DNA of 64,000 bases from Candidatus Obscuribacterales bacterium (GTDB lineage Bacteria > Cyanobacteriota > Vampirovibrionia > Obscuribacterales > Obscuribacteraceae): contig JAHBVO010000003.1 in NCBI GenBank assembly GCA_019637435.1, forward strand, positions 186,001-250,000. Reading direction: 5' to 3'. Under the pieces are notes generated by a model that was not told where the DNA came from, ran no database searches, and saw nothing but the letters and a program-made list of their open reading frames with translations. This document shows positions 61,445 to 64,000 of this stretch, piece by piece. Numbering within the stretch: the first letter of the stretch is position 1; each line of letters opens with the position of its first letter. The position numbers were made by a program, and so were the translations under genes.

Positions 61445-61857
61445 GCAGGCGAGATCCTGTGAGCCGCGAAGACAGGCAAGCTCCTAGAAGTTACCAGGTC
61501 TTTTTGAAACGGTTGTCGAGGCTTGGCTAGTCAAGTGTCGAGCCCCGTTCGGATAATGTCAGAGCTGTGCGAGGCTCTGCTGTTGTCTCATCGACCCCAG
61601 ACAGTTGGAAGCACCGTCAAGCCAGCTGCTGAAGCGTCTTATTTCTTTTAAAGAACGACCATTTCGGAGAAGTAAAGAGAGAACCAAGGTAAGAGCTCTT
61701 TGTAGCCTCATACTGACACACTTCTTTTTCCATTTCGTAGATCTAAAACAACAGCCACAGTCAGAGCTCGCTCTCGTTTAACTCTCTACCACCAGGAGCC
61801 ACTGGTGCGTCTCTCATCGCCCTGTCGCTGTGAGGCGCAGGTGAAAGGACGAGTACT

Positions 61858-62361
61858 ATGTCATCGGTACTAGTTTTGAACAGTTCTTCCGAGCCGTTGC
61901 ACGTATGCGACTGGCGAAGAGCTGTCTCGCTGATTTGCAAAGGCAGAGCCGAGGTTGTAGAGCACAGCGACAGGCGCTTGCTGGCAGATGATTTCCCCTT
62001 ACCGGTCGTCATCCGTCTGCATACGCAGGTTTTTGTGCCGTACGCACCTCTTTCTGCCAGTCGCGGTAACATCCTGGCGCGCGACAAACACACCTGCCAG
62101 TACTGTTCCACCAAACGCGGCGAGATGACGCTCGACCACGTTATCCCTCGCTCTCGCGGCGGCGGGTCCACCTGGGAAAACCTCGTCACCGCCTGCCAGA
62201 AGTGCAACGCACGCAAGGGCGATCGCAGCCTGAGCGAATCTGGCATGAAGTTGCTTTCTACCCCGGCGCGTCCGCGCGACCGGATGTCATTCCTGATCAT
62301 GAAACACCGGTCGCAAAACCCGGCGTTCGAGAGCTGGTCGCGTTACCTCAAGGTTTCGTGA
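61858..62361 (+). CDS. HNH endonuclease
   Basis: A 167-aa protein with an HNH nuclease domain: CQYC, then LDHVIPRSRGGGSTWENL with the catalytic His, and CQKCNARKGD, giving two Cys pairs that bind structural zinc. The N-terminal 60 residues (SSVLVLNSSSEPLHVCDWRR) match the stand-alone HNH proteins common in many bacteria, often called 5-methylcytosine-type HNH but of unproven substrate. Such genes may take part in DNA repair, defence or mobility; no mobile element is visible around it. AAAGGACG precedes the ATG. Confidence 0.9.
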   Translation: MSSVLVLNSSSEPLHVCDWRRAVSLICKGRAEVVEHSDRRLLADDFPLPVVIRLHTQVFVPYAPLSASRGNILARDKHTCQYCSTKRGEMTLDHVIPRSRGGGSTWENLVTACQKCNARKGDRSLSESGMKLLSTPARPRDRMSFLIMKHRSQNPAFESWSRYLKVS

Positions 62362-62395
62362 TTCTCCTCGAAGAATAAACAGAAAGAGAAATCGC

Positions 62396-64000
62396 ATGAG
62401 CACAGAATCGAACCACGGATCGGCCACGCCGCTCCGCGAACTCTACGCGCCGCGTCAGCCGTTCAACTCCGGCATGCTGCGTGTCTCCGAGTTGCACGAG
62501 ATTTATTTCGAGGAGAGCGGCAATCCCAATGGAAAGCCGGTCGTCTTCGTCCATGGTGGTCCCGGTGGTGGCACTGACCCGAGTCAACGGGGCTTCTTCA
62601 ACCCCGACGTCTACCGCATCGTCCTGTTCGACCAGCGCGGCTGCGGCAAGAGTCTGCCGTATGCGTCGCTCGTCGACAACACGACCTGGGACCTGGTCGA
62701 GGATATGGAGAAGTTGCGCAAGCATCTCGGTATCGCTCGCTGGCAGGTCTTCGGCGGCTCATGGGGCAGCACGCTGGCGCTCGCGTATGCGGAAACGCAT
62801 CCGGAGTTCGTCACCGAGCTCGTCCTGCGGGGCATCTTCCTGGTCCGTAAGCAGGAGATCGACTGGTTCTACCAGCGCGGCGCCAGCGCCATCTACCCGG
62901 ATGCCTGGGAGCATTATCTGAAGGCCATCCCGGCGTCGGAGCACGGCGACCTCGTCTCGGCTTATCATAAGCGCCTGACGTCCGACGACCCGGCTGTGCG
63001 TCTCGCTGCCGCGAAGGCATGGAGCATCTGGGAAGGCAGCACCAGCAAGCTCTACACCGATCCGAAGTTCCTCTCACGCTACGCCGCCGACGATTTCGCC
63101 GTCGCGTTCGCCCGCATCGAATGCCACTACTTCGTCAACAAGGGCTTCATGCGCGAAGGTCAGCTGCTCGAAGACGTGCACAAGATCCGGCACATTCCGA
63201 CCGTGATCGTCCAGGGCCGTTATGACGTCGTCTGTCCGATCGAGTCGGCGTGGGCGCTGCACCGCGCGTTCCCCGAGGCTCAACTGGTGGTCGTCAATGA
63301 TGCCGGTCATTCCGCCAAGGAGCCGGGCAACGCCTCTGCTTTGATCGAAGCGACCGATAGGTTTGCAGCCAATTTCGTCGCCGAGGTCGAAACCGTTGCC
63401 GCGGCGCCGGCAGCCGCCGACACCGCTGGCGATACCACGCAGCGTTGCGTTTTCCTCGATCGCGATGGTGTCATCAACGTCGGCATCAACGTCACGCAAG
63501 CGTCCGACTTCCAGCTCATCCCAGGCTCAAAGGACGCGATTGCGAGATTGAAGCAAGCCGGCTTCAAAGTCGTGGTCGCGACTAACCAGGGCGGACTTGG
63601 AGAAAACCTTGACGGGTCGATTCGCTGGAAGGCCCACCCGCTTTCGCGCAAGGCGCTCGGCGAGATTCACGCGCGCATGCTCGAGCTTCTCGGCGAGGAA
63701 GCCAAGCCGGATGCCATCAAGGTCTGCCCGCACTCCAAGTCGGTGGACTGTCCGTGCCGCAAACCGGCTCCCGGTATGCTCAACGAGGCAGCCGGCGAAC
63801 TTAACATCGACCTGAAGCGTTCCTTCATGGTCGGCGACCGTGACACGGATGTGGCGACTGGTATCGCGGCTGGTGCTACCGGTATCCTGGTTCTCAGCGG
63901 ACCCGACGGCGACAAGGCGAAGGATAAGGATCGTGTTCCCGATGGAACGCCGGTCGTCCCCTCGCTCAAGGAAGCCACCGACTGGATTCTGCTGCAGAAC
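62396..64000 (+). CDS. Proline iminopeptidase fused to HAD-IIIA (GmhB-like) phosphatase, 3' end outside the window
   Basis: A 535-codon open frame reaches the window edge. Residues 25-330 are a prolyl aminopeptidase (alpha/beta hydrolase, S33): VVFVHGGPGGGTDPSQRGFF, FDQRGCGKS, nucleophile S122 in GGSWGS, acid D277 in GRYDVVCP, base H305 in AGHSAKEPG. After an Ala-rich linker (about 333-347), a HAD phosphatase begins: D355 and D357 in VFLDRDGVIN, VVATNQGG, a zinc-loop CPHSKSVDCPCRKP and VGDRDTDVATG, as in D,D-heptose-1,7-bisphosphate phosphatase. The fusion is unusual: a peptidase and a sugar-phosphate phosphatase in one chain. AGAAAGAGA precedes the ATG. Strong C/G codon bias. Confidence 0.9.
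   Translation, partial: MSTESNHGSATPLRELYAPRQPFNSGMLRVSELHEIYFEESGNPNGKPVVFVHGGPGGGTDPSQRGFFNPDVYRIVLFDQRGCGKSLPYASLVDNTTWDLVEDMEKLRKHLGIARWQVFGGSWGSTLALAYAETHPEFVTELVLRGIFLVRKQEIDWFYQRGASAIYPDAWEHYLKAIPASEHGDLVSAYHKRLTSDDPAVRLAAAKAWSIWEGSTSKLYTDPKFLSRYAADDFAVAFARIECHYFVNKGFMREGQLLEDVHKIRHIPTVIVQGRYDVVCPIESAWALHRAFPEAQLVVVNDAGHSAKEPGNASALIEATDRFAANFVAEVETVAAAPAAADTAGDTTQRCVFLDRDGVINVGINVTQASDFQLIPGSKDAIARLKQAGFKVVVATNQGGLGENLDGSIRWKAHPLSRKALGEIHARMLELLGEEAKPDAIKVCPHSKSVDCPCRKPAPGMLNEAAGELNIDLKRSFMVGDRDTDVATGIAAGATGILVLSGPDGDKAKDKDRVPDGTPVVPSLKEATDWILLQN

Larger units (their letters stand above)
61206..61857. other. 652-bp spacer with long hairpin, CTACTAGA box and palindrome G
   Basis: The stop at 61205 is followed by a 12-bp hairpin (61211-61279), a CTACTAGA box (61293-61300) and palindromic element G (61390-61444). 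The remaining 400 bases show nothing except the HNH gene's ribosome-binding site. Confidence 0.55.

Overview
The window looks like a 64-kb chromosomal piece from a non-photosynthetic relative of the Cyanobacteria (Melainabacteria/Vampirovibrionia, Obscuribacterales-like). This is an inference. The best sequence support is YidC (23465-24703), which carries a large Ig-like insertion after the second core membrane segment, as I remember it from cyanobacterial YidC. ClpC, the fused and oversized proteins, TPR secreted proteins and the glycogen branching enzyme fit the same picture. No photosynthesis gene, tRNA, rRNA, CRISPR array or intact transposon was seen.

Layout. 1-515: nothing firm. 516-3490: two translationally coupled MocR-type regulators. 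3840-6386: two minus-strand operons, one of two unknown proteins and one of an FMN reductase plus a small membrane protein. 7253-8293: an M4 (thermolysin-type) peptidase without a signal peptide. 8800-18275: small unknown, TPR and secreted genes around glycogen branching enzyme glgB and an AidB-like acyl-CoA dehydrogenase, plus a frameshifted HTH regulator. 18778-25330: the classical replication-origin block, with dnaA-dnaN on the minus strand divergent from rpmH-rnpA-yidD-yidC-khpB. 25466-30656: orphan proteins and an oligopeptide-binding lipoprotein. 31044-36707: a 1,887-aa nuclease-like/SF1 helicase/coiled-coil/double zinc-ribbon protein. 36704-41040: coaE and secreted unknowns, including two tandem TPR paralogues. 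41452-47794: tsaE, topA and clpC. 48807-56496: a fatty-acid degradation block (acyl-CoA synthetase, patatin-like lipase, thiolase, and hydratase/dehydrogenase). 57245-64000: a secreted thioredoxin-like coiled-coil protein, a third MocR regulator, an HNH nuclease and a proline iminopeptidase-HAD phosphatase fusion running off the window.

The most unusual non-coding signal is a recurring intergenic arrangement: gene end, terminator hairpin, one or two boxes built on CTACTATA/CTACTAGA, then a ~55-bp palindromic element. Seven copies of the palindrome and about twelve boxes lie between genes from 3.5 to 61.4 kb, and no copy was noticed inside a gene. Several genes (7253, 48807, 51725, 53028, 54295, 57245, 62396) have codons ending almost always in C or G, which opens long meaningless antisense frames. 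Their neighbours are much less biased.
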